From assembly GCF_009742705.1 (NCBI RefSeq), contig NZ_WPCU01000007.1:113999-177998 (forward strand): DNA of 64,000 nt, in the 5' to 3' direction. Positions 9,224-16,343 of the stretch are shown here, in pieces. Within the stretch, counting starts at the first letter, position 1; every line of letters starts with the position of its first letter. A model generated the notes under the pieces. That model searched no databases. It had not been told where the DNA came from and was given only the letters and a program-made list of their open reading frames with translations. Origin of the DNA: Auraticoccus cholistanensis (GTDB lineage: Bacteria; Actinomycetota; Actinomycetes; Propionibacteriales; Propionibacteriaceae). Position numbers and translations under genes: made by a program.

Positions 9224-10165
9224 GTGTCGGCTCCCGAGGTCCCCCGCTCCCCGGTCGTGCGCGTCCGCGCGCCCGCCAAGATCAACCTGGCCCTGCTGGT
9301 GGGCCGGCTGGGCGACGACGGCTACCACCCGCTGGTGAACCTGTTCCAGGCGGTGTCGCTGCTCGACGACGTGCTCGCCGCCCCTGCCGAGCCCGGCTGC
9401 TTCACGGTCACGATGACCGGCGAGAGCGCCGGGGTGGGGGAGGGGCCGGACAACCTGGCCCTCCGCGCCGCCCGGCTGCTGGCCGAGGAGCACGGCGGCG
9501 ACGAGCCCCTGGGGGTGGCGCTGACCGTCCGCAAGACCATCCCGGTGGCCGGTGGCATGGCCGGTGGGTCGGCCGACGCGGCCGCGGCGCTGCTGGCCTG
9601 CTCGGTGCTGTGGGACCTCGACGTGGCGCCCGACCAGCTCGCCGCGCTGGGCTCGCGGCTGGGGGCCGACGTCCCCTTCGCGCTGCTGGGCGGCACCGCC
9701 CTGGGCACCGGGCGCGGCGACGTGCTGGCGCCGGTGCTGACCTCGGGCACCTTCCACTGGGTGCTGGCCGTGGCGGAGGAGGGGCTGTCCACGCCGGCGG
9801 TCTACACCCGCTTCGACGAGCTGGGCCGGGGACGCCGTCCCGAGGAGCTGGACGTCCCCGACGAGCTGATGAACGCCCTGCGCACCGGCGACGCCCGCGC
9901 GCTGGCCGGGCAGCTGCACAACGACCTGGCCGAGGCCGCCCTGGACCTGCGTCCCGACCTGTCCCGCACCCTGGAACGGGGGAGGGAGCTCGGCGCGCTG
10001 GCCTCGCTGGTGTCCGGGTCGGGTCCCACCTGCGCCTTCCTCTGCGAGGACGAGTCGGCGGCCATCGACGTCAGCACCCAGCTGGCCAGCACCCCCGGCG
10101 TCCAGGCCGTCCGTCGCGTGCTCGGCCCCGTCCACGGCGCCCGCCTGGTCAGCCCCACCCACTGA
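9224..10165 (+). CDS. ispE: 4-diphosphocytidyl-2-C-methyl-D-erythritol kinase
   Basis: A 313-residue GHMP kinase of the MEP isoprenoid pathway; it phosphorylates CDP-ME at the 2-hydroxyl. Seen: APAKINLAL (K19), the Gly-rich ATP loop PVAGGMAGGSADAAAALL (107-124), GADVPF with the catalytic Asp (D149), and the C-terminal SLVSGSGPTCAFL GHMP motif. TAGCCT lies 7 nt before the GTG, again suggesting a leaderless mRNA even though rsmA ends just upstream. Confidence 0.96.
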   Translation: MSAPEVPRSPVVRVRAPAKINLALLVGRLGDDGYHPLVNLFQAVSLLDDVLAAPAEPGCFTVTMTGESAGVGEGPDNLALRAARLLAEEHGGDEPLGVALTVRKTIPVAGGMAGGSADAAAALLACSVLWDLDVAPDQLAALGSRLGADVPFALLGGTALGTGRGDVLAPVLTSGTFHWVLAVAEEGLSTPAVYTRFDELGRGRRPEELDVPDELMNALRTGDARALAGQLHNDLAEAALDLRPDLSRTLERGRELGALASLVSGSGPTCAFLCEDESAAIDVSTQLASTPGVQAVRRVLGPVHGARLVSPTH

Positions 10166-10204
10166 CCGACCGGGGGCCGACCCCCCCACCTGCCGGACCC
10201 CGGG

Positions 10205-10277
10205 CGGAACGTGGTCGGAGACGACCGTCGGACGCCCTGATCGAGCGCCCGGGCGGGTCGTCCGCGACCACGTCCCG
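10205..10277. repeat. Intergenic palindromic element B
   Basis: An inverted repeat between the convergent ispE and tetR genes. Arms are CGGAACGTGGTCGGAGACGACC (10205-10226, written in two parts CGGAACGTGGTC + GGAGACGACC) and the complement at 10256-10277, with 19 of 22 matching and a 29-nt loop. It could act as a bidirectional terminator. The arms resemble those of element A at 6.9 kb, which is not in a convergent site, so a dispersed repeat family is also possible. Confidence 0.65.
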
Positions 10278-10307
10278 AAGGAGGCCGGGAAGAGCTGGGG
10301 TCGGGGG

Positions 10308-10883
10308 TCAGGGGGTGGGGGAGGTCAGGTCGAGGTGGTGGTCGAGGACGCGCAGCGCCCAGGAGGGGTCCGCGCTCGGGCCGGCTTGCACGAGGTGCAG
10401 GGCGAGGCCGTCGACGACGGCGTGGAGCAGCTGCACCTCCACCTCGGTGGCGTCGGGGTGCAGCGCGGCGGCGGCGCGGGCGCAGACGGCGCGGATGGTG
10501 TCGTTCACCTCGTCGTAGAGCCGTCGCAGGTCCTCCTCGCCATGGCCGCTGGCGCCCAGGGCGAGGAACACGTCCATCTCGAGGCGGCGCTGCTCGTCCA
10601 GCGGCAGCAGCTCCAGCAGGGCCGCCCGGGCCCACGCCCGGCCGGTCAGGTCGCCGGGCAGGGCCGCCAGCCGTTCGTCCAGCCGCTCCGAGACGCCGGC
10701 GACCGCCCGCTCGCGCACGCTGGCCTGGGTCGGGAAGGTGTAGCGCAGCGAGCTCGGGGCCAGCCCGGCCTCGGCGGCGACGGCGCGCACGGTGAGGGCC
10801 CGCACCCCGTCGCGGGCCACCACCCGCCAGGCGGCCTCGACCACCGCGCGGTCGCGGGCCTGCACGTCCAGGGAGCGGGGCAC
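10308..10883 (-). CDS. TetR family transcriptional regulator
   Basis: A 191-residue regulator. The helix-turn-helix occupies about residues 14-55: VVARDGVRALTVRAVAAEAG then SSLRYTFPTQASV. The C-terminal ligand domain ends VVDGLALHLVQAGPS. GAGAAT lies 6 nt before the GTG start on its strand, so the mRNA is probably leaderless. It diverges from a paired SMR efflux operon, with an inverted repeat between them, so it most likely represses that operon and itself. Confidence 0.9.
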   Translation of the reverse strand: MPRSLDVQARDRAVVEAAWRVVARDGVRALTVRAVAAEAGLAPSSLRYTFPTQASVRERAVAGVSERLDERLAALPGDLTGRAWARAALLELLPLDEQRRLEMDVFLALGASGHGEEDLRRLYDEVNDTIRAVCARAAAALHPDATEVEVQLLHAVVDGLALHLVQAGPSADPSWALRVLDHHLDLTSPTP

Positions 10884-10894
10884 GGGCCGATTCT

Positions 10895-10943
10895 CGCACA
10901 GGTGTACGAGACGGTGGTAGGGTCGAACTCGTACGGTTGTGCG
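10895..10943. promoter_or_regulatory. Candidate TetR operator in the tetR/SMR intergenic region
   Basis: Arms CGCACAGGTGTACGAG (10895-10910) and CTCGTACGGTTGTGCG (10928-10943) form an imperfect inverted repeat, strongest in TACGAG/CTCGTA and CGCACA/TGTGCG. It lies against the presumed tetR -10 (10890-10895) and covers the SMR -10 candidate TAGGGT (10918-10923), so binding could block both genes. Confidence 0.55.
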
Positions 10944-10969
10944 GGAACAGGGACAGGGCAGGAGCGGAC

Positions 10970-11284
10970 ATGGCGTGGCTGGTGCTCATCGTCTCGGGGA
11001 TGCTCGAGGCGGTGTGGGCGACGGCCCTCGGGGCGTCGCGTGGGTTCCGGAGGAAGGGTCCGACGGCGGTCTTCGTCGTCGCGATGGTGGCCAGCATGGT
11101 CGGCCTCGCCTACGCCATGACGTCGTTGCCGACCGGCACGGCGTACGCGGTGTGGGTCGGCATCGGAGCGGTGCTGACGGTCGTCCTGGCCGTCGTCCGC
11201 AGGCAGGAGCGGCTGACCCTCGCGCGCACCCTGCTGCTCGTCGTGCTCATCGGCAGCGTCGTCGGTCTGAAGGCGGTCAGCTGA
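10970..11284 (+). CDS. SMR family efflux subunit 1 (SugE/Gdx-like)
   Basis: A 104-residue four-helix small multidrug resistance protein. Seen: VSGMLEAVWATALGAS with the essential helix-1 Glu, then AMTSLPTGTAYAVWVGIGAV and a terminal GLKAVS. These resemble the Gdx/SugE guanidinium-exporter branch more than EmrE. GGAG precedes the ATG at 10970; a longer reading from 10937 lacks family sequence. Its stop overlaps the ATG of a second SMR gene (TGATG), implying an obligate heterodimer as in YkkCD/EbrAB pairs. Confidence 0.9.
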   Translation: MAWLVLIVSGMLEAVWATALGASRGFRRKGPTAVFVVAMVASMVGLAYAMTSLPTGTAYAVWVGIGAVLTVVLAVVRRQERLTLARTLLLVVLIGSVVGLKAVS

Positions 11285-11634
11285 TGCCGTGGCTGGTGCT
11301 CCTGGTCAGCGCCGTCCTCGAGGCCGTGTGGGCCACCGCCCTCGGCGCGAGCGACGGCTTCACCCGGCCACTGGCCACCGGTGTGTTCCTGGTGGCGGTG
11401 GTGCTCAGCATGCTCGGCCTGGGGTACGCCGCCAAGCACATCCCGATCAGCACCGCCTACGCCGTCTGGACCGGTCTCGGCGCGGCGCTGACCGTGACCT
11501 ACGCGATGCTCACCGGCGAGGAGGCGGTCACCGTCTGGCGGGTGGTCTTCCTCGCCGGCGTCGTGGGTGCCGTCATCGGGCTGAAGCTGGTCAGGGCGCC
11601 CGCCGGGAGCGGCGGGCCGGCACAGGTCGAGTGA
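11284..11634 (+). CDS. SMR family efflux subunit 2 (SugE/Gdx-like)
   Basis: A 116-residue partner of the preceding SMR protein, sharing one base with its stop. It has LVSAVLEAVWATALGASDGF, then AAKHIPISTAYAVWTGLGAAL and GAVIGLKLV. The C-terminal tail RAPAGSGGPAQVE is longer than usual. The two subunits probably insert antiparallel to make one transporter. Substrate could be guanidinium or quaternary cations; no guanidine riboswitch is seen, and control appears to be by the divergent TetR. Confidence 0.9.
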   Translation: MPWLVLLVSAVLEAVWATALGASDGFTRPLATGVFLVAVVLSMLGLGYAAKHIPISTAYAVWTGLGAALTVTYAMLTGEEAVTVWRVVFLAGVVGAVIGLKLVRAPAGSGGPAQVE

Positions 11635-11650
11635 GGCTGCCCTCACAGAC

Positions 11651-11664
11651 TCTCGATGTCAAGA
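11651..11664. promoter_or_regulatory. Near-palindrome upstream of marR
   Basis: TCTCGATGTCAAGA is a 14-bp palindrome with one mismatched pair, the size expected for a MarR dimer site. It sits in the -35 area of a promoter whose -10 (TACAGT, 11676-11681) lies 7 nt before the marR ATG. Autoregulation is inferred. Confidence 0.5.
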
Positions 11665-11688
11665 ATCTCGTGCGTTACAGTGGCGGGC

Positions 11689-12186
11689 ATGCAGGACGAG
11701 GTCGATGCCCTGGTCGCGGACTGGGCCCGTGAGCGCCCGGACCTCGACCTGTCCGCCATGCAGGTCCTCAGCCGGGTCAGCCGGCTCAGCCACCTGCTGG
11801 ACCGGGCCCGCAAGGAGGCCTTCACCGCCCACGGCATCGTGGCCTGGGAGTTCGACGTGCTGGCGGCCCTGCGCCGCGCCGGCGCTCCCTACACGCTCTC
11901 ACCCGGTGCGCTCATCCGCGAGACGCTGGTCACCAGCGGCACGATGACCAACCGGGTCGACCGGCTCGTCGAGCGCGGGCTCGTCACCCGCAGCGCAGAC
12001 CCGAGCGACCGCCGTGGCGTCCTGGTCACCCTCACCGACGCCGGCCGGGACACCGTCGACGGGGCGCTGACCAGCCTGCTGGCCGCCGAGCGACGGCTGC
12101 TCGCCGGGCTGGACCCGCAGCGTCAGCAGCAGCTCGCCGGGCTGCTGCGCTCGCTCGGTCTGGCCATCGACGAGCTCGCCGCCTGA
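11689..12186 (+). CDS. MarR family transcriptional regulator
   Basis: A 165-residue winged-helix regulator. Core: AWEFDVLAALRRAG, recognition segment TSGTMTNRVDRLVERGLVTR, wing SADPSDRRGVLVTLTDAGR, and a C-terminal dimerisation helix. The ATG at 11689 is chosen because TACAGT precedes it by 7 nt; an in-frame start 11 codons earlier would fall inside this promoter. The target beyond itself is unknown; the SMR pair ends 54 nt upstream. Confidence 0.9.
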   Translation: MQDEVDALVADWARERPDLDLSAMQVLSRVSRLSHLLDRARKEAFTAHGIVAWEFDVLAALRRAGAPYTLSPGALIRETLVTSGTMTNRVDRLVERGLVTRSADPSDRRGVLVTLTDAGRDTVDGALTSLLAAERRLLAGLDPQRQQQLAGLLRSLGLAIDELAA

Positions 12187-12212
12187 CCGGCGCCGCCCCG
12201 GCTCGTTATGCT
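12183..12212 (+). promoter_or_regulatory. Promoter for tRNA-Gln (and perhaps glmU)
   Basis: CTGACC (12183-12188, overlapping the marR stop), an 18-nt spacer and TATGCT (12207-12212) fit a vegetative sigma promoter starting near 12220, about 30 nt before the tRNA. No terminator is visible after the tRNA, so glmU may be co-transcribed. Confidence 0.45.
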
Positions 12213-12249
12213 GACCGGGGTGTCGGCCGGTTCGTCCGGTGGGCGCCGA

Positions 12250-12329
12250 TCCCCGGTTGGTCTGCCGGCAGGGCCCGCCTGACTTTGAATCAGGATCAAG
12301 CGACGTAGGTTCGACTCCTACCCGGGGAG
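12250..12329 (+). tRNA. tRNA-Gln (anticodon UUG)
   Basis: The cloverleaf closes with acceptor TCCCCGG/CCGGGGA and discriminator G. The anticodon stem CCTGA/TCAGG encloses loop CTTTGAA (anticodon TTG), and the T-arm is GTAGG-TTCGACT-CCTAC. The variable region is about 10 nt (ATCAAGCGAC), longer than in standard class I tRNAs. CCA is not encoded. A tRNA-Gln upstream of glmU-prs is, as I recall, a known actinobacterial arrangement. Confidence 0.9.
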
Positions 12330-12384
12330 CGTCGAGACGCCGTGGGTCTGGCCCCGCGGCCCCAGCCAGCCCGAGGGAGCACCG

Positions 12385-13866
12385 ATGACCGCAGCGCCGA
12401 CGCCCGACCCCACCACGCCCGGAGCCACTCCGCCCGACCCGAGCGCGTCCCCGGGCGTCTCCGCCGTCGTGGTGCTGGCCGCCGGCGGCGGCACCCGGAT
12501 GAAGTCGGCCAGGTCGAAGCTGCTGCACGAGCTCGGCGGCCGCAGCCTGCTCAGCCACGCGCTGCGGGCCGCCGGCGACGTCCGGCCCCGTCACCTGGTG
12601 GTGGTCGTCGGGCACGCCCGCGACCAGGTCGAGCCGCACGTGGCCGAGCTCGCCCCGCAGGCGCTGATCGCGGTGCAGCAGGAGCAGCTGGGCACCGGCC
12701 ACGCGGTCCAGTGCGGGCTGCGGGTGCTGCCGGCGCTGGACGGGGAGGTGCTGGTGACCTACGGCGACGTCCCGATGCTGACCGGGGACACCCTCGCGCA
12801 GCTGCTGGCCGCCCACCGCGCCGAGGGCAACGCCGTGACCGTGCTGACCGCCGACGTCCCCGACCCCACCGGCTACGGCCGGGTGCTGCGCGGCGCCGGT
12901 GGTGACGTCGAGCGGATCGTGGAGCACCGCGACGCCGACGAGGCGACCCGCGCGGTGACCGAGATCAACTCCGGCATCTACGTCTTCTCCGCCGCCACCC
13001 TGACCCGGGGGCTGGGCCGGCTCCGCGCCGACAACGCCCAGGGCGAGCTGTACCTGACCGACGTGCTGGGTCTGGCCCGCGGCGACGGCGAGCGGGTCGG
13101 CGCCTTCCGCACCGACGACCTGTGGCAGACCGAGGGCGTCAACGACCGGGTGCAGCTGGCCCGGATGAACGCCGAGCTGAACCGGCGCACGGTCGAGCGG
13201 TGGATGCGCGAGGGCGTCACGGTCGTCGACCCCGCCACCACCTGGGTGGACGCCGACGTCACGCTGGCCCGCGACGTGGTGCTCCACCCGGGCACCATCC
13301 TCGCCGGCGCCACCACCGTGGCCGAGGGTGCCGAGATCGGCCCCGACACCCGGCTGCGCGACTGCGAGGTCGGGGCCGGGGCCTCGGTGGTGCGCAGCGA
13401 GGCCCAGCTGGCCGTGGTCGGCGAGGGGGCCGTGGTCGGGCCGTGGTCCTACCTGCGTCCGGGCACCGAGCTCGGCCGCCGGGGCAAGATCGGCGCCTTC
13501 GTCGAGACCAAGAAGGCCCGCATCGGAGACGGCTCCAAGGTCCCGCACCTGAGCTACGTCGGCGACGCCACCATCGGCACCGGGGTCAACGTCGGCGCGG
13601 GCACCATCACCGCCAACTACGACGGCGTGGACAAGTTCCCCACCGTGGTGGCCGACGGCGCCTTCATCGGCTCGGGCAGCGTGCTGGTGGCCCCCGCCCA
13701 GGTGGGGGAGGGTGCCTTCGTGGCCGCCGGCTCGACCGTCACCGAGCCGGTGCCCGCCGGCGACCTCGCCGTCGCCCGGGGCCGGCAGCGCAACGTGGAG
13801 GGCTGGGCGGAGCGGCGTCGGGCGTCCCGCGCTGCGGCCCGTGAGGACACGACCGCCGCGCAGTAG
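12385..13866 (+). CDS. glmU: Bifunctional GlcNAc-1-P uridyltransferase / GlcN-1-P acetyltransferase
   Basis: A 493-residue enzyme making UDP-GlcNAc for the cell wall. After a Pro-rich extension of about 25 residues, the uridyltransferase domain opens with VVLAAGGGTRMKS (29-41) and contains QLGTGHAV and YGDVPML. The C-terminal left-handed beta-helix has hexapeptide repeats and acetyltransferase sequence GPWSYLRP, KNARIG-like KKARIGDGSKVPHLSYVGDA and NYDGVDK. GAGGGAGC precedes the ATG. It is followed by prs, rplY and pth. Confidence 0.97.
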   Translation: MTAAPTPDPTTPGATPPDPSASPGVSAVVVLAAGGGTRMKSARSKLLHELGGRSLLSHALRAAGDVRPRHLVVVVGHARDQVEPHVAELAPQALIAVQQEQLGTGHAVQCGLRVLPALDGEVLVTYGDVPMLTGDTLAQLLAAHRAEGNAVTVLTADVPDPTGYGRVLRGAGGDVERIVEHRDADEATRAVTEINSGIYVFSAATLTRGLGRLRADNAQGELYLTDVLGLARGDGERVGAFRTDDLWQTEGVNDRVQLARMNAELNRRTVERWMREGVTVVDPATTWVDADVTLARDVVLHPGTILAGATTVAEGAEIGPDTRLRDCEVGAGASVVRSEAQLAVVGEGAVVGPWSYLRPGTELGRRGKIGAFVETKKARIGDGSKVPHLSYVGDATIGTGVNVGAGTITANYDGVDKFPTVVADGAFIGSGSVLVAPAQVGEGAFVAAGSTVTEPVPAGDLAVARGRQRNVEGWAERRRASRAAAREDTTAAQ

Positions 13867-13943
13867 TAGGTTCGACCGACGTACAGCCCGCGCGCCGTCG
13901 CCGTCCCGGGCTCGACACGCTGCTGCAGCCGAGGGGATCACGC

Positions 13944-14921
13944 GTGACCGTAGTGAAGAAGCCGTTCGAGAAGCACCTGATGCTCTTCAGCGGACGGGCC
14001 TACCCGGAGCTGGCCGACGAGGTCGCCACGCTGATGGGGACGACGATCGTCCCGATGCGGGCGCTGAGCTACGCCAACTCCGAGATCTACGTCCGCTTCG
14101 AGGAGTCGGTGCGCGGCTGCGACGCCTTCGTCATCCAGAGCCACTGCGCCCCGGTCAACGAGTGGCTGATGGAGCAGCTGATCATGGTCGACGCCCTCAA
14201 GCGGGCCTCGGCCAAGCGGATCACCGTGGTGGCGCCGTTCTACCCCTACGCCCGCCAGGACAAGAAGCACGCCGGCCGGGAGCCGATCTCGGCGCGGCTG
14301 GTGGCCGACCTGTTCCACACCGCCGGCGCGGACCGGATCATGTCGGTGGACCTCCACGCCGCCCAGATCCAGGGCTTCTTCGACGGTCCCGTCGACCACC
14401 TGTGGGCGCTGCCGGTGCTGGCCGACTACATCCAGAGCAAGTACGACACCTCCCAGATGACGGTGGTCTCCCCGGACGCCGGGCGCGTGCGGCTGGCCGA
14501 CATGTGGACCGACCGGCTGAACGCGAAGCTGGCCATCATCCACAAGCGCCGCGACCCTGACGTGGCCAACACGGTGGCCGTGCACGAGGTGGTCGGTGAG
14601 GTCGAGGGGCAGGTCTGCCTGCTGGTCGACGACATGATCGACACCGCCGGCACCATCTGCCAGGCCGCCGAGGCCCTCAAGGCCCGGGGTGCCAAGGCCG
14701 TCATCGCCGCCACCACCCACGCCGTGCTCTCCGGCCCGGCCGCCCAGCGGCTCAACGCCTCCGCCTTCGAGGAGGTCATCGTCACCAACACGCTGCCGAT
14801 CGCCACGTCGGAGCCGATCGAGAAGCTCACCGTGCTCAGCATCTCGCCGCTGATCGCCGAGGCCATCCAGCAGGTCTTCACCGACGGCTCGGTCACCAGC
14901 CTGTTCAACGGGCAGAGCTGA
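13944..14921 (+). CDS. prs: Ribose-phosphate pyrophosphokinase (PRPP synthase)
   Basis: A 325-residue class I PRPP synthase, making PRPP from ribose-5-phosphate and ATP. Motifs: ANSEIYVRF (about 44-52), PYARQDKKHAGREPISARL, SVDLHAAQIQGFF and the PRPP loop LVDDMIDTAGTI (about 227-238). GAGGGGAT precedes the GTG start at 13944. It lies 77 nt after glmU, presumably in one operon. Confidence 0.97.
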   Translation: MTVVKKPFEKHLMLFSGRAYPELADEVATLMGTTIVPMRALSYANSEIYVRFEESVRGCDAFVIQSHCAPVNEWLMEQLIMVDALKRASAKRITVVAPFYPYARQDKKHAGREPISARLVADLFHTAGADRIMSVDLHAAQIQGFFDGPVDHLWALPVLADYIQSKYDTSQMTVVSPDAGRVRLADMWTDRLNAKLAIIHKRRDPDVANTVAVHEVVGEVEGQVCLLVDDMIDTAGTICQAAEALKARGAKAVIAATTHAVLSGPAAQRLNASAFEEVIVTNTLPIATSEPIEKLTVLSISPLIAEAIQQVFTDGSVTSLFNGQS

Positions 14922-14932
14922 CGGGGCGGCTT

Positions 14933-14962
14933 TTGGGCCCGCCCGCCGGCGTGGGCTAGAGT
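14933..14962 (+). promoter_or_regulatory. Promoter in front of rplY
   Basis: TTGGGC (14933-14938), an 18-nt spacer and TAGAGT (14957-14962) make a plausible vegetative promoter. Transcription would start near 14970 and give a leader of about 96 nt. The leader contains a perfect hairpin GGGGGCG-GCA-CGCCCCC (14981-14997). Confidence 0.45.
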
Positions 14963-14980
14963 GCGGTGAACCATGGCGAG

Positions 14981-14997
14981 GGGGGCGGCACGCCCCC
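14981..14997 (+). promoter_or_regulatory. Hairpin in the rplY leader
   Basis: A perfect 7-bp GC stem (GGGGGCG/CGCCCCC) with loop GCA, about 70 nt before the rplY ATG and with no T-tract. It could mimic a 5S rRNA helix for L25 feedback or simply stabilise the leader. The function is inferred only from position. Confidence 0.35.
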
Positions 14998-15065
14998 GTC
15001 ATCGACAGGGGCCTGCACTCCCTGGTCGTTCGCCTGCCGACACCCAGGTTGAGGAGCCGACCACC

Positions 15066-15689
15066 ATGTCCGAGATCACGCTGACCGCCGAGCTGCGCAC
15101 CGAGTTCGGCAAGGGCGCCGCCCGCCGGATCCGCCGCGCCGACCGCGTCCCCGCCGTCCTCTACGGCCACGGCACCGACCCGGTGCACATCTCGCTGCCG
15201 GGCCACGAGACCCTGCTGGCGCTGCGCCAGGCCAACGTGCTGCTGTCGATCGACGTCGACGGCCAGAGCCAGCTGGCCCTGCCCAAGCAGGTGCAGCGCG
15301 ACCCGATCAAGGGCTTCCTCGAGCACGTCGACCTGCTGATCGTCCGCCGCGGCGAGAAGGTCTCGGTCGAGGTGCCGGTGCAGACCACCGGCGAGGCCGC
15401 TCCCGACACCGTCGTCATGGTGGACGCCACCACCATCACGGTGCAGGCCTCGGCCACCCACATCCCGCAGGCCATCGAGGTCTCCGTCGAGGGGCTCGAG
15501 GCCGGCTCCCAGATCCTGGCCAAGGACCTCCAGCTGCCCGGCGACGTCACCCTCGACGTCGACGAGGAGCTGCTGATCGTCAACATCAGCAACGCCCAGA
15601 CCGACGCCCAGTTCGAGGCCGACCTCGGCGAGGGCGGCAACGAGGGCGAGGCCGTGGCCGAGACCGGTGAGGGCTCCGACCAGGAGTGA
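15066..15689 (+). CDS. rplY: 50S ribosomal protein L25/general stress protein Ctc
   Basis: A 207-residue long-form L25 (CTC/TL5 type) binding 5S rRNA. The N-terminal domain includes RTEFGKGAARRIRRADRVPAVLYG. The C-terminal TL5 domain (about 95-185) has FLEHVDLLIVRRGEKVSVEVPV split over two strands. An acidic Glu/Gly tail of about 30 residues ends in GEGSDQE. The ATG at 15066 follows GAGGAGCC; the longer frame upstream is leader. It shares a 4-nt overlap with an alternative pth start. Confidence 0.95.
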   Translation: MSEITLTAELRTEFGKGAARRIRRADRVPAVLYGHGTDPVHISLPGHETLLALRQANVLLSIDVDGQSQLALPKQVQRDPIKGFLEHVDLLIVRRGEKVSVEVPVQTTGEAAPDTVVMVDATTITVQASATHIPQAIEVSVEGLEAGSQILAKDLQLPGDVTLDVDEELLIVNISNAQTDAQFEADLGEGGNEGEAVAETGEGSDQE

Positions 15690-15730
15690 TCCGTCGCCTG
15701 CTGCGACGGACCGCTGCTGCTGAGGACACG

Positions 15731-16330
15731 ATGACGACCTGGCTGGTGGTGGGGCTCGGCAACCCGGGCCCCACCTACGCCATGAACCGGCACAACGTCG
15801 GCTTCATGGTCGTGGACGAGCTGGCCCGGCGCGCCTCGGCCACCTTCGCCGCCCCCCGGGGGATGCGCGCGGACGTGGCCACCACCCGCTACGCCGCCGG
15901 CACGCTGGGCGGCCTCGGCGCCGACGCCGACAAGGTGCTGCTGGTCAAGCCGCGCACCTTCATGAACGACACCGGGGCCGCGGTGCAGAAGCTCTCGGCC
16001 TTCCACGGTGTCGACCCCGCCCACGTGGTGGCCGTGCACGACGAGCTGGACCTGGACCCGGGGCGGCTGCGGCTCAAGGTCGGCGGCGGCGACAACGGCC
16101 ACAACGGGCTGAAGTCCATCCGGGCCCACCTGCGCACCGGCGACTTCGCCCGGGTGCGGGTGGGCGTGGGCCGCCCGCCGGGACGGATGGAGGTGCAGGC
16201 CTTCCTGCTGTCCGACTTCGCCGCCGGTCAGCGGGCCGACCTGGCCGTCGACGTCTCCCGGGCCGCGGACGCCGTCGAGGTGCTGCTCGGATCCGGTCTG
16301 GTCGAGGCCCAGAACCGCTTCAACTGCTGA
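15731..16330 (+). CDS. pth: Peptidyl-tRNA hydrolase
   Basis: A 199-residue enzyme releasing peptides from prematurely dissociated peptidyl-tRNA. It shows VVGLGNPGPTYAMNRHNVGF (6-25) with catalytic His21, KPRTFMNDTG, VHDELDLDPGRLRLK with the catalytic Asp, and GDNGHNGLKSI. The ATG at 15731 follows GAGGACACG; a GTG at 15686 overlapping the rplY stop is possible but adds unconserved residues. It is the last gene of the glmU-prs-rplY-pth cluster. Confidence 0.96.
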   Translation: MTTWLVVGLGNPGPTYAMNRHNVGFMVVDELARRASATFAAPRGMRADVATTRYAAGTLGGLGADADKVLLVKPRTFMNDTGAAVQKLSAFHGVDPAHVVAVHDELDLDPGRLRLKVGGGDNGHNGLKSIRAHLRTGDFARVRVGVGRPPGRMEVQAFLLSDFAAGQRADLAVDVSRAADAVEVLLGSGLVEAQNRFNC

Positions 16331-16343
16331 GCCGACCGCTCAG
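16327..16343. terminator. Small hairpin at the convergent pth/EAL-like junction
   Basis: CTGAGC-CGACC-GCTCAG includes the two facing stop codons. The stem is 6 bp with no T-tract, so termination strength is doubtful; facing TGA codons create part of the symmetry by chance. Confidence 0.3.
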
